Source of the DNA: Paraburkholderia aromaticivorans
Lineage (GTDB): Bacteria; Pseudomonadota; Gammaproteobacteria; Burkholderiales; Burkholderiaceae
Length of the DNA: 64,000 bases
NCBI RefSeq assembly: GCF_012689525.1
Contig: NZ_CP051515.1
Location: 1 to 64,000 of the forward strand
Direction of reading: 5' to 3'
Part shown: positions 24,954 to 34,941 of the stretch, piece by piece
How the letters are laid out: each line of letters opens with the position of its first letter
Numbering within the stretch: position 1 is the stretch's first letter
Program-made: the position numbers and the translations under genes
Notes under the pieces: model-generated
Told to the model about the DNA's origin: nothing
The model's input: the letters and a program-made list of their open reading frames with translations, nothing else
The model's database searches: none

Positions 24954-27569
24954 TTATATTCCTTTTTGCTTCGCGCGACGTGCACGCGGCTTGCCCATCA
25001 ACACGGGTTGAAACACCACTGCGCCGATCAGTGTGCAAAACAACGAGAGCGCCAGCAGGCGCCCCATGCTGGACGTCCCCGGATGATGCGACAGCCAGAG
25101 GCTGCCGAACGCCGTCGCCGTGGTCGCCGCGCTGAACAGCACAGCGTGCGTCAGGCTCGACTGAAGGAGGCCGGTCTGACCGTGACGCCACGCCATCACG
25201 AAGTAAATCTTGAACGCTACGCCGACGCCGAGCATCAGCGGCAAAGCGATGATATTCGCAAAGTTCAGCGGCATGCCGAATACCACGCACAACTCGAGCG
25301 TCACGAGCGCCGACACCAGCAGCGGAACCAGTGTGCGCAGCATGTCGCCGACGCGCCGCAGCGCGACCCACAGCAGGATCGCAATCGACACGAGCGCGTA
25401 GCCGGCGGCCTGCAGGAACGCCTTGATGATAGTGTCGGCCGAATGCAGGATCGAAATCGGCCCGCCGATCGCGCCCGGCTCCGCCTTCTTCACCGCGTGG
25501 GCGAAGTGCGCGAGCATGACGTCGTCGTTCGGATCGGTGCCGGGTTTCACCTTCGGCGAGATGTCGACGAGGGCGCGGCCGTCCTTCGAGACCCAGCCTT
25601 TGGAGATTTCCTTGGGCAGATTCTCGCGGGTGATCTCGGTGGGTTGCAGCAGGTTGGCCAACTGCTTCAGCGCGATGCGCAGCGTGTCGGACAGCGCGGT
25701 TTCGGCGCGGTCGCGCGTGGCGGCATCGGCGGCGGCTAACTTCTGCAATGTGTCCGACAGATGCTTGGCTTCGGCGTCGCCGGGGCCCGGGTGATCGTCG
25801 GCGGCGAGCGAGAGCTGGTTCGACGCGCGCTTGAGCGCGGCGACGCGCAAGGCGTCGGTCGCCTGTTGCGCGGGCTGTTGCTGCAGCGCGGGCAGCAGTT
25901 GCTGCGCGGCGCTCGCAATCAGCATCAGCTTTTGCTGCTGGTCGGCGGGAACGAAGGTGTCGAGCGTATTGACGCGGCCCACTTCCGGCAACGTGCGCAG
26001 ATGTGCGGCCATGCGGTCGGCGTCGGCGAGCGACGGCGCCAGCACATGCACGTTGTTGACCGCAGCCTCCGGCGAATCCTTCAGCGACAACAACGTCGCC
26101 ATCGACTCCGTGTGCGGATCCTTCAGATGCAGCGGGTTGAAGTCGAAACGCAAATGCGTGAGCAACGGCGTGGCGCCGATCACGACGATCAGCGTACCGA
26201 TCAGCACCGGCTTGCGATGGTGGGCGAGAAACTCGTCGACGGGTGCGAGTTGCTTGAAGCCCGGCGAACCGGCTTCGCCCGGCGGTCGGAAGATCTTCAG
26301 CAGGGCCGGCAGCAGCGTCATGTTGGTGAAGTACGCGACGAACATGCCGACCCCCGCGATCTCGCCCAACTCAGATACGCCGCGGTAAGCCGTCGGCAGG
26401 AACGAGAAGAAGCTCAGCGCGACCGCGACCGCGGCGAGCGTGAGCGGCACGCCGATACTGTGCGACGTGTGCATCAGCGCAGCGGAGAGGCGGTTGTCGC
26501 GATTGCGCTCCTCACGATACTTGACGCCGAACTGCACGCCGAAATCGACCCCGAGCCCGACGAACAGCACCATGAACGCGACCGAAATCATGTTGAGCGC
26601 GCCCACCAGCATCAAGCCGAGCGCCGCGGTGATCGCGAGCCCGACGAACAGCGTGATGAACACAGCGGCGATCATGCGTCCCGAGCGCAGCGCGAGCCAC
26701 AAGATGATCAGCACGACGATAAAGGTGCCGATGCCGTTGAGCACCGCGCCGTCCTTGACCGAAGCGAACTCTTCGTCCGCGAGCGGCTGTTCGCCGGTCA
26801 GACGGACGGTAGCGCCGTAGCGCGAGTCGAGGTGCAGCGCGGCGGCGGTGTCGCGGATCGACTTCGACGCCGACGCGCCCGGCTCCAGCGCATCGTAGTT
26901 CACGACCGGCTGTACGATGACGAAGGCGCGCGCCGGCTCGGTGGCCGCGCTCTTGTCGACCAGCGCGCGCCACGAGAAGGCGGCCGGCTGGCCGGCCAGC
27001 ACGCGGTCGAGCGTGGTTGCGCTCTGCGACAGCAGATGGCTCATGTCACCGAGCTTCACCTGACCGAGCTGAAGCGGCAGCAACAGACTCGTGGTCAGCG
27101 TGCCGGCAAGGCCAGCCAGGCTCGGATCGTGGGCGAGCGCGTTGACGAGCGGGCGCGACTGGACGAGCTGCGAGGTGGTCGACATCACCTCGTCAGTCGA
27201 CGGGAACAGCAGGCCGTTGTGTTCGAAGAACGGGCCGCCGGCCGGCTGCGAAACCGCTACGAACTCCTTGGGATCGGCCTTGAGGGCGGTGGTCAGGGCT
27301 TGCGCGGCGGCGTCGGCGAATTCCGGCGCGCGCGCTTCGACGACCACCAGCACGGTTTGACCGCGATCCGGAAAGGCTTCGTCCATGGCGTGTTCGAGCG
27401 CCGACCATTGCTTGTCGGTCTCGACGAGACGACTGATGTCCGTGTTGATCTTGAAGTTAAAGGCGACGTAGAAACCGCTCAAAACGGCGAGCACGAGCGA
27501 CAGCGCGACGATCCTCATCGGATGACGCACTGAATAGGCGACGAGACGGACAATAGATGACTTCAGCAT
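24954..27569 (-). CDS. hpnN: Hopanoid-associated RND transporter HpnN
   Basis: An 871-residue RND/MMPL-superfamily inner-membrane protein with about twelve transmembrane helices and two large periplasmic loops. HpnN is required for moving hopanoids to the outer membrane. The first helix is at about 18-38, a five-helix bundle runs about 270-430 ([37 protein letters not shown]) and the second bundle starts near 715. The start [19 protein letters not shown] was chosen for its family N-terminus; an upstream in-frame extension is unsupported. It is followed directly by mlaA and is divergent from hpnM, grouping three lipid-transport genes. Confidence 0.92.
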   Translation of the reverse strand: MLKSSIVRLVAYSVRHPMRIVALSLVLAVLSGFYVAFNFKINTDISRLVETDKQWSALEHAMDEAFPDRGQTVLVVVEARAPEFADAAAQALTTALKADPKEFVAVSQPAGGPFFEHNGLLFPSTDEVMSTTSQLVQSRPLVNALAHDPSLAGLAGTLTTSLLLPLQLGQVKLGDMSHLLSQSATTLDRVLAGQPAAFSWRALVDKSAATEPARAFVIVQPVVNYDALEPGASASKSIRDTAAALHLDSRYGATVRLTGEQPLADEEFASVKDGAVLNGIGTFIVVLIILWLALRSGRMIAAVFITLFVGLAITAALGLMLVGALNMISVAFMVLFVGLGVDFGVQFGVKYREERNRDNRLSAALMHTSHSIGVPLTLAAVAVALSFFSFLPTAYRGVSELGEIAGVGMFVAYFTNMTLLPALLKIFRPPGEAGSPGFKQLAPVDEFLAHHRKPVLIGTLIVVIGATPLLTHLRFDFNPLHLKDPHTESMATLLSLKDSPEAAVNNVHVLAPSLADADRMAAHLRTLPEVGRVNTLDTFVPADQQQKLMLIASAAQQLLPALQQQPAQQATDALRVAALKRASNQLSLAADDHPGPGDAEAKHLSDTLQKLAAADAATRDRAETALSDTLRIALKQLANLLQPTEITRENLPKEISKGWVSKDGRALVDISPKVKPGTDPNDDVMLAHFAHAVKKAEPGAIGGPISILHSADTIIKAFLQAAGYALVSIAILLWVALRRVGDMLRTLVPLLVSALVTLELCVVFGMPLNFANIIALPLMLGVGVAFKIYFVMAWRHGQTGLLQSSLTHAVLFSAATTATAFGSLWLSHHPGTSSMGRLLALSLFCTLIGAVVFQPVLMGKPRARRAKQKGI

Positions 27570-27781
27570 GTAGGCGAACGTAGCCTTATCACGGTTGTTG
27601 TTTTTGACGAAAGTGCACAAGTATACAGAGCCGGAGCGGCCACTCTCCGGTTCGGTAGCAAGTACGGCTCCCGCAGACGCTCTTCGGGGCGGAACGCAAT
27701 CTCGGTATACTGGTCTATCCTGCTCTCGCCGCGTGCTTGCAAGCCCGGTGGCGCTTACTTCTTTCAGGTTCTGTCGAGCGT

Positions 27782-28387
27782 ATGAAACGTTATCTGTCTG
27801 CTTTTCTGGCTGCGGCGGTGGTGTCCACTGCGGCATATGCGCAAAGCGCGCCCGACGCGGTGGTAAAAAGTGCTGTCGAGGGCACCGTGGCCGCGATGAA
27901 GGCTGACCCGCAGGCGCGCGGCGGCGACATGGCGAAGATCACCCAACTGGTCGAGTCGCGCTTCCTGCCGGCCACGGACTTTCAGCGCACCACGCGGATC
28001 GCGGTCGGCAAGCCTTGGTCCACCGCGACGCCCGACCAGCAAAAGCAACTGTACGAGCAGTTTACGCTGCTGCTCACGCGCACTTATGCGGCCTCGCTGT
28101 CGCAACTGCGCGACCAGGACGTGAAGTTCAAGTTCGCGCCGGTCAACGTGCCGGCCGGCGCCAAAGACGTGGTCGTGCAATCGCACGTGCTGAGCAATGG
28201 CGGCGATGATGCGATCGACTACCGCATGACCAAAGATGCCGCCGGCTGGAAGGTCTACGACATCAACATGATGGGCGCCTGGCTGATCCAGGTGTATCAG
28301 ACGCAATTCGCCGATCAGATTTCCAAAGGCGGGATCGACGGGCTGATCAAGTTTTTGACCGCTCACAATGCGCGTAGCGCTGGGTGA
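27782..28387 (+). CDS. hpnM: MlaC-like periplasmic protein HpnM
   Basis: A 201-residue periplasmic protein of the Ttg2D/MlaC toluene-tolerance family, named HpnM when it occurs in hopanoid loci. The signal peptide is [20 protein letters not shown], cleaved before QSAPDAV. The fold core includes [19 protein letters not shown] and a C-terminal [23 protein letters not shown]. MlaC proteins carry lipids between membranes. It is divergent from hpnN and ends at a strong bidirectional terminator. Confidence 0.9.
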   Translation: MKRYLSAFLAAAVVSTAAYAQSAPDAVVKSAVEGTVAAMKADPQARGGDMAKITQLVESRFLPATDFQRTTRIAVGKPWSTATPDQQKQLYEQFTLLLTRTYAASLSQLRDQDVKFKFAPVNVPAGAKDVVVQSHVLSNGGDDAIDYRMTKDAAGWKVYDINMMGAWLIQVYQTQFADQISKGGIDGLIKFLTAHNARSAG

Positions 28388-28432
28388 GGGTTGATAACCT
28401 CATGTCGTGAGACGTGAGGCTTGCCAAGGCAT

Positions 28433-28472
28433 AAAAAAAGCGCGGTGGCTCGACGCCCACCGCGCTTTTTTG
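28433..28472. terminator. Bidirectional terminator between hpnM and hpnH
   Basis: A nine-base GC core, GCGCGGTGG with CCACCGCGC, extended by an A-run on the left and a T-run on the right. It is a perfect bidirectional intrinsic terminator between two converging transcripts. Confidence 0.9.
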
Positions 28473-28514
28473 TGTCTTCAATCAGAGGCGGTGCTAAACC
28501 GCCCCATCGACCGC

Positions 28515-29669
28515 TTAGTGTGCTGCCGTCGCCGTCTGCACTTTCTTGCCCTTGCCCGACACCTTGATCTCTTCCAGCTTGATCTCGACGTGGCGGGAGA
28601 AGACATATTCGGCCGGACGTTGCTTGTCCAAAGGAATGTCCTTCGTGAACGCGCCCGACGTCTTCGGACCGCGCAGCGCAACCTTCAGCGCCTTCAGCGG
28701 ATGCGTCACCGTATCCATCACGGCGGTCGCTTCGAAACCGCAGTGCACCATGCAGTCCGCGCACTTTTCGTAGTTACCCGTGCCGTAGTTGTCCCAGTCC
28801 GTGGTTTCCATCAGTTCCTTGAAGGTTTTCACGTAACCTTCGCCGACCAGATAGCACGGCTTTTGCCAGCCGAACACGGTCCGCGCCGGGTTGCCCCACG
28901 GGGTGCATTCGTACGTCTGATTGCCGGCCAGGAAGTCGAGGAACATGCTCGACTGGCTGAACGACCAGTTCTTGCCGTTGTTGCCGCGCTTGAAAATTTC
29001 GCGGAACAGGTGCTTGGTCTTGTCGCGGTTCAGGAAGTGCTGCTGATCCGGCGCGCGTTCGTACGCGTAACCCGGCGAGACGGTGATGCCGTCCACGCCC
29101 ATCGGGCCCAGCGTGTCGAAGAACGCAGCGACGCGTTCCGGCACGGCGTCGTTGAACAACGTGCAGTTGATGTTCACGCGGAAACCACGGCGCTTCGCTT
29201 CCTTGATGGCAGCCACAGCCTTGTCGTACACGCCGTCTTGCGACACCGAGTGATCGTGTGCCTGCTGATCGCCGTCGAGGTGAACCGACCAGACGAAGTA
29301 AGGATTCGGCTCGTAGTCGTCCATCTTCTTTTCCATCAGCAGCGCGTTCGTGCACAGGTAGACGAACTTCTTGCGCGCCATGATGCCCTTCACGATCTGC
29401 GGCATTTCCTTGTGCAGCAGCGGTTCGCCGCCTGCGATCGAGACCACCGGCGCATTGCACTCGTCGACGGCTTCAAGGCATTCTTTCAGCGACAGACGCT
29501 GATTCAGGATGGGATCCGGATAGTCGATCTTGCCGCAGCCATTGCAGGCGAGATTGCATCGGAACAGCGGCTCCAGCATCAGGGCGAGCGGGTAGCGTTT
29601 GTTACCGGACAGATGCTGACGCATGATGTAAGCGCCGACCCGGACTTTCTGTAGCAGCGGAATAGACAA
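28515..29669 (-). CDS. hpnH: Hopanoid radical SAM protein HpnH
   Basis: A 384-residue radical SAM enzyme that couples a 5'-deoxyadenosyl radical to diploptene, forming adenosylhopane. The 4Fe-4S motif is FRCNLACNGC (Cys 38, 42 and 45 in the CxxxCxxC order), and the GGE SAM motif is SIAGGEPLLHKE. Additional cysteines lie in YEKCADCMVHCGFE near the C-terminus. The start is TTG 29669, giving the family start MSIPLLQKVRVGAYIMRQ; GGAGGACG lies six bases before it. It is 10 bp downstream of ispH and cotranscribed with it. Confidence 0.95.
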   Translation of the reverse strand: MSIPLLQKVRVGAYIMRQHLSGNKRYPLALMLEPLFRCNLACNGCGKIDYPDPILNQRLSLKECLEAVDECNAPVVSIAGGEPLLHKEMPQIVKGIMARKKFVYLCTNALLMEKKMDDYEPNPYFVWSVHLDGDQQAHDHSVSQDGVYDKAVAAIKEAKRRGFRVNINCTLFNDAVPERVAAFFDTLGPMGVDGITVSPGYAYERAPDQQHFLNRDKTKHLFREIFKRGNNGKNWSFSQSSMFLDFLAGNQTYECTPWGNPARTVFGWQKPCYLVGEGYVKTFKELMETTDWDNYGTGNYEKCADCMVHCGFEATAVMDTVTHPLKALKVALRGPKTSGAFTKDIPLDKQRPAEYVFSRHVEIKLEEIKVSGKGKKVQTATAAH

Positions 29670-29679
29670 GACGTCCTCC

Positions 29680-30624
29680 TTAAACTTCGCGTGCAACGAG
29701 TGGTTGCATCAGCTTCGATGGCAACTTGAATTCGACTTTTTCTTCACGGCCCGCCATCGTCGTGACATCGACAGGCCCCAATGCGCTCAGCGCATCGATT
29801 ACGTTCTTGACCATCTCTTCCGGCGCCGAAGCGCCGGCCGTGATGCCGACGGTCTGCACGTTCGCAAACCATTCCGGCTTCACCTCCGAACCGTCGGCGA
29901 CGAGATAGCTCGCCACACCGCTTTCGCTGCCGATCTCGCGCAGCCGGTTCGAGTTCGAACTATTGGTTGCGCCCACCACCAGCAGCACGTCGACCTGCTT
30001 GCTCAACTCGCGCACCGCCGCCTGGCGGTTTTGCGTGGCATAACAGATGTCGCGCGTATCCGGACCGACGATGTCGGTGAAACGGCGCAACAGGGCGTCG
30101 ATAATGCCGCGCGTGTCGTCCACCGACAGCGTGGTCTGCGTGACATAAGCGAGCGGCGTGTCGAGCGGCAGGTTCAGATGCGCGACCTCGGCCTCGCTCT
30201 GCACCAGCAGCACCTTGCCTGGAATCTGGCCGATCGTGCCTTCCACTTCCGGATGCCCGGCGTGGCCGATCAGAATCAGCGTGCGGCCGGCGCCGACGTA
30301 CTGGCGGCCCTGCACGTGCACTTTGGTGACCAGCGGGCAGGTCGCGTCGAGCACGTCGAGACCTCGTGCTTCGGCGTCGCGCTCAACAGTCTGAGCGACA
30401 CCGTGGGCGCTGAAAATCGCCACGGCGCCTTGCGGCACTTCATCGAGTTCCTCGACGAAGCGCGCGCCTTTCTGGCGCAGATTGTCGACCACGTGCCGAT
30501 TGTGAACAATCTCGTGGCGGACATACACGGGTGCGCCGTGTTGCTGTAACGCGCGATCGACGATCTCGATTGCGCGAACAACGCCCGCACAAAAGCCGCG
30601 GGGTTGAGCAAGGATGACTCGCAT
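29680..30624 (-). CDS. ispH: 4-hydroxy-3-methylbut-2-enyl diphosphate reductase (hopanoid-locus copy)
   Basis: A 314-residue IspH/LytB enzyme, the final step of the MEP pathway giving IPP and DMAPP. The three Fe-S cysteines are present at 12 ([14 protein letters not shown]), 96 ([10 protein letters not shown]) and 194 (DICYATQNR), with HEIVHN and SAHG around the substrate site. CGGAG precedes the ATG at 30624. Burkholderiales usually carry another ispH on chromosome 1; this copy leads the ispH-hpnH operon and probably boosts isoprenoid supply for hopanoids. Confidence 0.95.
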   Translation of the reverse strand: MRVILAQPRGFCAGVVRAIEIVDRALQQHGAPVYVRHEIVHNRHVVDNLRQKGARFVEELDEVPQGAVAIFSAHGVAQTVERDAEARGLDVLDATCPLVTKVHVQGRQYVGAGRTLILIGHAGHPEVEGTIGQIPGKVLLVQSEAEVAHLNLPLDTPLAYVTQTTLSVDDTRGIIDALLRRFTDIVGPDTRDICYATQNRQAAVRELSKQVDVLLVVGATNSSNSNRLREIGSESGVASYLVADGSEVKPEWFANVQTVGITAGASAPEEMVKNVIDALSALGPVDVTTMAGREEKVEFKLPSKLMQPLVAREV

Positions 30625-30967
30625 AAGTTGGCGAACTCCGACTGACGCGGATTTCGAAGAAGTCGGTAAATATGACTTTATCGCCGCGATCATCTAATTA
30701 GTTGACGTCTTGAGCCCCGGCGACGTGCCGGTACAGCAAAACCAAACGCGCATTCTAACGCTATCAGCCCGGCTTTGCTTTGGCGGCGCCCGGCGGGTGT
30801 TGGGCAGGCGCTGCAGCAGCGGAACGATGCCCGGCGCCGTAAGCAACGGGTACGGCAATGCGGATGCGGTAATGATTGCACGCTGCAGCGGTTTGACGGA
30901 ACCCTTAAACTACGCAGTCCTGCGGCGCGTGGCGCCCGCATTACAAAAGGGTTTCGAGGCTCGCTGG
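30625..30967. promoter_or_regulatory. Divergent promoter region ispH / hpnC
   Basis: 343 bp between ispH (minus) and hpnC (plus). The hpnC frame stays open leftward to 30710, but the extra 86 residues are basic, low-complexity and unlike the HpnC family. AT-rich sequence near 30660-30710 is a likely site for both promoters. Confidence 0.5.
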
Positions 30968-31834
30968 ATGGATGTCGATCAATACGAAAACTTTCCGGTC
31001 GCGAGCGTGTTGCTGCCCAAGGCGCTGCGCGCGCCCATCGGCATTATCTATCAGGTTGTCCGCACGGCGGCCGACATTGCCGACGAAGGCGACTGGAGCG
31101 CAGCCGAGCGGCACGCCCGTCTCGCCGACTTCCGCGCCGGCCTCGACGCGGTAGCGGAGCGGCGCGCGGCGCCAGTCCATCCGCTCCTGTTCGGCAAGCT
31201 CGCCGGCGTGCTCGCACAGTATAAACTGCCGCTCGCGCCGTTCTACGATCTGCTCCACGCGTGCGGCCAGGACATCGACACCAATCGTTACGCCGACCGC
31301 GCCGCGCTGCTCGACTATTGCCGCCATTCGGCCAACCCGCTCGGGCATCTGATGCTGCATCTGATCGGCGCGGCCACGCCGGAGAATCTCGCCGACGCCG
31401 ACGCGATCTGCACGGCGTCGCAGTTGATCAGTTTCTGGCTCGAGGTCTCCGCCGACTGGAACAAGAACCGCCTGTACCTGCCGCTCGCGGATATGCGACG
31501 CTTCAACGTGACCGAGGCGCACATCGCCAACGGTGTCGCCGATGAAGACTGGCGGGCGCTCATGGCGCACGAAGTGTCGTTCGTGCGCGAGATGCTGGTG
31601 CGCGGCGCGCCGCTCGCGTTGCGGATTCCGGGGCGGCTGGGCATCGAGTTATGCGGCGCCGTTCACGGTGGCCTGCGCTTCCTCGAACGGATCGAAACGG
31701 CGGGCTACGACGTGTTCCACGAGCGGCCGGTGCTCAATACGTTTGACTGGTGCGTCGTCGCGGCCCGCACTGTGGTGATGTGGCTGTCGCGTCGCGTCGG
31801 CGTGGAAGTGCGTTCAATCGAGGGTAATGCTTAA
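30968..31834 (+). CDS. hpnC: Hydroxysqualene synthase HpnC
   Basis: A 288-residue squalene/phytoene synthase-family enzyme. HpnC converts presqualene diphosphate to hydroxysqualene. The start MDVDQYENFPVASVLLPK is typical. The first Asp-rich motif reads TAADIADEGD: Ala35 replaces the first Asp of the usual DDIAD, while Asp36 and Asp39 remain. The second motif region is SADWNKNRLYLP. The change may suit its different substrate or be a local variant; it is not a frameshift. Its TAA overlaps the hpnB ATG by one base. Confidence 0.88.
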   Translation: MDVDQYENFPVASVLLPKALRAPIGIIYQVVRTAADIADEGDWSAAERHARLADFRAGLDAVAERRAAPVHPLLFGKLAGVLAQYKLPLAPFYDLLHACGQDIDTNRYADRAALLDYCRHSANPLGHLMLHLIGAATPENLADADAICTASQLISFWLEVSADWNKNRLYLPLADMRRFNVTEAHIANGVADEDWRALMAHEVSFVREMLVRGAPLALRIPGRLGIELCGAVHGGLRFLERIETAGYDVFHERPVLNTFDWCVVAARTVVMWLSRRVGVEVRSIEGNA

Positions 31835-33006
31835 TGGCGGTGGTTCTGTTTCTTCTGTCGTGTCTCTCCTTGCTGATCTGGTGTGTGTTGCTGTTCGCGC
31901 GCGGCGGTTTCTGGCGCGCGCGTCCTGCCGCGCCGCTGACCATCGAGCCGCGCGCGACGTGGCCGGCCGTGGCCGCCGTGGTGCCGGCCCGCAATGAAGT
32001 CGATGTGATCGCCGAGGCGGTCACCACGCTGCTTCAGCAGGACTATGCGGGTGACTTCCACGTGATCGTCGTCGACGACCACAGCACCGACGGCACCGCC
32101 GACGCCGCTCGCGCAGCCGCCTTGCAGTTGCAATGTCCGGACCGTCTAACCGTGTTGAGCGCAAAGCCGCTGCCGCCGGGTTGGTCCGGCAAGGTGTGGG
32201 CGCAGTCGCAAGGTATCGAGGCCGTGCGCACGCTCGGCTTGTCCGCGGACTTCCTTCTGCTGACCGACGCCGACATCGGCCATCCCGCCGACGCAGTCGC
32301 GCAACTCGTCGCGCGCGCGGACGCGGAACAGCGCGATCTCGTCTCGCTGATGGTGCGTCTGCGCTGCGATTCGTTCTGGGAAAAGGCGCTGATTCCCGCC
32401 TTCGTCTTCTTCTTCGCCAAGCTGTACCCGTTCTCATGGGTCAACAACCCGCGCAATCGCACGGCGGCTGCTGCGGGCGGCTGCATGCTGGTGCGCCGTA
32501 GCGCGCTGGAAGAAGCGGGTGGCATCGAGTCGATTCGCGCCGAGTTGATCGACGACTGCAGCCTCGCCGCGCGCATTAAGCATCGTGGTACGGGGCGTCA
32601 TCCGATCCGGCTGGATGTGGCGGCGCGCAGTGTGTCGCTGCGTCCGTACGATAGCTGGCGTGAGATCTGGAACATGATCGCGCGCACCGCCTTCACGCAG
32701 TTGCACTACTCGCCGAGGCTGCTGGCGGGCACGCTGGCCGGCATGACGATCATCTATCTGATGCCGCCGGTGGCCGCACTGGTGCTCGGTCCGACGGGCT
32801 GGCCTGCATGGCTCGCGTGGGCCGCCATGTGTTGCGCTTATGCGCCGATGCTCAGCTATTACCGCCGCTCGCCGCTGTGGGCTCCGTTTCTGCCACTGAT
32901 CGCGTTGTTCTATGTCGGCGCGACGTTTGCGTCGGCCGTGCGCTATTGGCGCGGCAAGGGCGGACAGTGGAAGGCGCGGGTTCAGGCGCCGGTGCAGGAA
33001 CGCTGA
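31834..33006 (+). CDS. hpnB: Hopene-associated glycosyltransferase HpnB
   Basis: A 390-residue GT2-type membrane glycosyltransferase of the HpnB family. There is one N-terminal transmembrane helix (about 2-22), then a GT-A domain with VVPARNEVDVI, VIVVDDHSTDGT near 80-91, the DxD-like DADIGHP near 145 and a QxxRW-like region replaced by DSWREIWNMI. Three C-terminal helices follow from about 290. The substrate is not established. It is coupled to hpnC and ends at a terminator. Confidence 0.88.
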   Translation: MAVVLFLLSCLSLLIWCVLLFARGGFWRARPAAPLTIEPRATWPAVAAVVPARNEVDVIAEAVTTLLQQDYAGDFHVIVVDDHSTDGTADAARAAALQLQCPDRLTVLSAKPLPPGWSGKVWAQSQGIEAVRTLGLSADFLLLTDADIGHPADAVAQLVARADAEQRDLVSLMVRLRCDSFWEKALIPAFVFFFAKLYPFSWVNNPRNRTAAAAGGCMLVRRSALEEAGGIESIRAELIDDCSLAARIKHRGTGRHPIRLDVAARSVSLRPYDSWREIWNMIARTAFTQLHYSPRLLAGTLAGMTIIYLMPPVAALVLGPTGWPAWLAWAAMCCAYAPMLSYYRRSPLWAPFLPLIALFYVGATFASAVRYWRGKGGQWKARVQAPVQER

Positions 33007-33061
33007 AGCGGTGGCTTTGTACAGACTGGAGACATAACGGTCCGAAATCGCAGCGGAATGG

Positions 33062-33090
33062 AAAAGCGGCGCTCTCGGGCGCCGCTTTTT
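33062..33090. terminator. Terminator after hpnB
   Basis: A stem AAAAGCGGCGC / GCGCCGCTTTT with loop TCTCGG and A/T-runs on both sides, so it works in both directions. It reaches into the stop codon of the facing gene. Confidence 0.85.
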
Positions 33091-33628
33091 ACTTGGTGAG
33101 CATCATGTAAAGCTGGATCACCATATCAGGCGAGAACGTGAACGGCACCCAGCCGTGGCCGGTGTGGCGCATGACCAGCAAACGGTCGCCATTCGACTGT
33201 TTCTGCACCGCCATGACCGGATTCTTCGTGGACACGAAGCGCCAACCCGGCGGAATGCCCGGCGGCGGTTCCGGCGTCATCGACGCGCGCGCGTTCGACA
33301 GCTCTTCGATCAATTGGCCGATCTGCTCCGCGCGCAGCGCGACCGTCTGGCCGCCGATCGTCATGGTGATCTCATTCTGCGCGGGGCGATTGATTTCGAG
33401 CGTGGGCTGAGGCTGCGGAGCCGGCGCCTTTTCTTCGACGACAGCCGCGTCGGTCTCAACCGCGACCGCTTCCGCTGTGGATTCGGACGCGACCTGATCC
33501 ACCGACGCTTGCGGCGCGGCGTTCTCTGCGGGTGTCTCGGGGATGTTTTCGGCCTGCGGGGCCACGACAGCCTGAATGAGCTGATCGACGCCCATTTCCA
33601 GTGCGCCGAGCTGTTCGTGAAGATTCAT
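33089..33628 (-). CDS. Hypothetical protein (179 aa)
   Basis: A 179-residue soluble protein. The N-terminal 80 residues are acidic and Ala/Val/Glu-rich, probably disordered. The C-terminal 100 residues look folded: ITMTIGGQTVALRAEQIGQLIEEL, then PPGIPPGWRFVSTKNPVMAVQKQ and GHGWVPFTFSPDMVIQLYMML. No known domain is recognised. It lies between hpnB and hpnA in the hopanoid locus, on its own transcript, with no signal peptide. Confidence 0.75.
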   Translation of the reverse strand: MNLHEQLGALEMGVDQLIQAVVAPQAENIPETPAENAAPQASVDQVASESTAEAVAVETDAAVVEEKAPAPQPQPTLEINRPAQNEITMTIGGQTVALRAEQIGQLIEELSNARASMTPEPPPGIPPGWRFVSTKNPVMAVQKQSNGDRLLVMRHTGHGWVPFTFSPDMVIQLYMMLTK

Positions 33629-33765
33629 GCGAGGTTTCTCTGGTAAGACCCACGATTTTAACTGCTGCGCGTAGGCTTTTACCTGTCGCTAACACAGTGA
33701 CGTTGTAACAAAATGCTTGCGGCTGCACCGGATCGCCCGGCGCAGGCCGCCTGTTCAGGCAGACA

Positions 33766-34776
33766 TCACGGCTTCAGATAGCCCGCTTGCCGGAACCAGT
33801 CGAGCGCGTCGCTCAAGCCTTCGCGATAGGGCCGCGCGCGGTAGCCGAGCTCGCGTTCCGCTTTCGCCGACGTGAAATACATCTTGTTCTTCGACATTTT
33901 CAAGCCGTCGACGGTGACAAATGGTTCGCGTTTCGTGATCTTGGCGACCGCTTCGGCGCCCATCGCCAGCGGATAGAGGGGCCAGCGCGGCAAGCTCAGC
34001 GTCGGCGCCTTGCGGCCGGTCAGCGCCGCGATATCCGCGAGCATCTGTTGAAGCGGCAGATTTTCGCCGCCGAGAATATAGCGCTCGCCGATCTTGCCGC
34101 GTTCGAGCGCGAGGAAATGGCCGGCCGCGACGTCGTCCACGTGCACGAGATTCAGGCCCGTGTCGACGAATGCCGGAATCTTGCCGAGCGCCGCTTCGAC
34201 GATGATGCGTCCCGTCGGCGTCGGCTTGACGTCGCGCGGTCCGATCGGCGTGGACGGGTTGACGATCACCGCCGGCAGGCCGTCTTCGGCGATCATCCGC
34301 TCCACCGCGCGCTCGGCCAGCACCTTGCTGCGCTTGTACACGCCGATCGCCTGATCGGCTTTGAGCGGCGAGGTTTCGTCGGCGGACTGACCGGAACTGG
34401 TCACTTTCAGCGTGGCCACACTGCTCGTGTAGACAATGCGCTCGACGCCTTCCTTCAACGCCGCGCGCATGGTCGCCTCGGTGCCTTCGAGGTTCGAGCG
34501 CTCGATTTCGCTCGGGTCAGGCGCCCACAGCCGATAGTCAGCGGCCACGTGCAGCAGATAGCGCACGCCGCGCAGCGCGTTGCGCATCGACGCTTCGTCG
34601 CGCATATCGCCGATCACAATTTCCGCGTCCAGCGACTCGACGTTCTGACGCGGACTCGTGGCGCGCACCAGCACGCGCACCTTGAAACCCTTCTGTTGCG
34701 CGATGCGCGCCACCGACGAGCCGACGAAGCCGGAGGCGCCGGTCACGAGCACGAGATCGCGATTCTGTTCGGTCAT
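33766..34776 (-). CDS. hpnA: Hopanoid-associated sugar epimerase HpnA
   Basis: A 336-residue extended SDR / NAD-dependent epimerase-dehydratase of the HpnA (dihydroflavonol-reductase-like) family. The nucleotide-binding loop is VTGASGFVGSSVAR near 10-23 and the catalytic YxxxK is YKRSK near 147-151, preceded by VYTSSVATL. The start MTEQNRDLVLVTGASG follows GGGAATGGAAACAG. It lies at the far end of the hopanoid locus on the minus strand. Its exact substrate is not established. Confidence 0.9.
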   Translation of the reverse strand: MTEQNRDLVLVTGASGFVGSSVARIAQQKGFKVRVLVRATSPRQNVESLDAEIVIGDMRDEASMRNALRGVRYLLHVAADYRLWAPDPSEIERSNLEGTEATMRAALKEGVERIVYTSSVATLKVTSSGQSADETSPLKADQAIGVYKRSKVLAERAVERMIAEDGLPAVIVNPSTPIGPRDVKPTPTGRIIVEAALGKIPAFVDTGLNLVHVDDVAAGHFLALERGKIGERYILGGENLPLQQMLADIAALTGRKAPTLSLPRWPLYPLAMGAEAVAKITKREPFVTVDGLKMSKNKMYFTSAKAERELGYRARPYREGLSDALDWFRQAGYLKP

Positions 34777-34941
34777 TCTGTTTCCATTCCCTGCATGACA
34801 GTCGACGGATTGTACGTGGCGCGCGCGCCGTGTGTCGCGCCGGCGGTCCCACGCGGACAATCAGATGCGCGCTTTGCCGAGCAAGCTCGCCGCGACGCGA
34901 CTAGAATGCCGGCTTGAAAGATTGTGAAGAGAGAGGACGGC

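Noticed and set aside
24952..25371. 140-residue N-terminal extension of mlaA into hpnN
   Set aside because: It lies out of frame within hpnN, and the lipoprotein signal begins at MKLRNAALAL.
25761..27533. 590-codon frame antisense to hpnN
   Set aside because: Arg/Gln/Glu-rich composition typical of a shadow frame opposite a high-GC gene; no motif or start signal.
30710..30967. 86-residue N-terminal extension of hpnC
   Set aside because: The extension is basic and low-complexity, and HpnC proteins start at the MDVDQYENFPVAS-type sequence; it is more likely 5' untranslated DNA.
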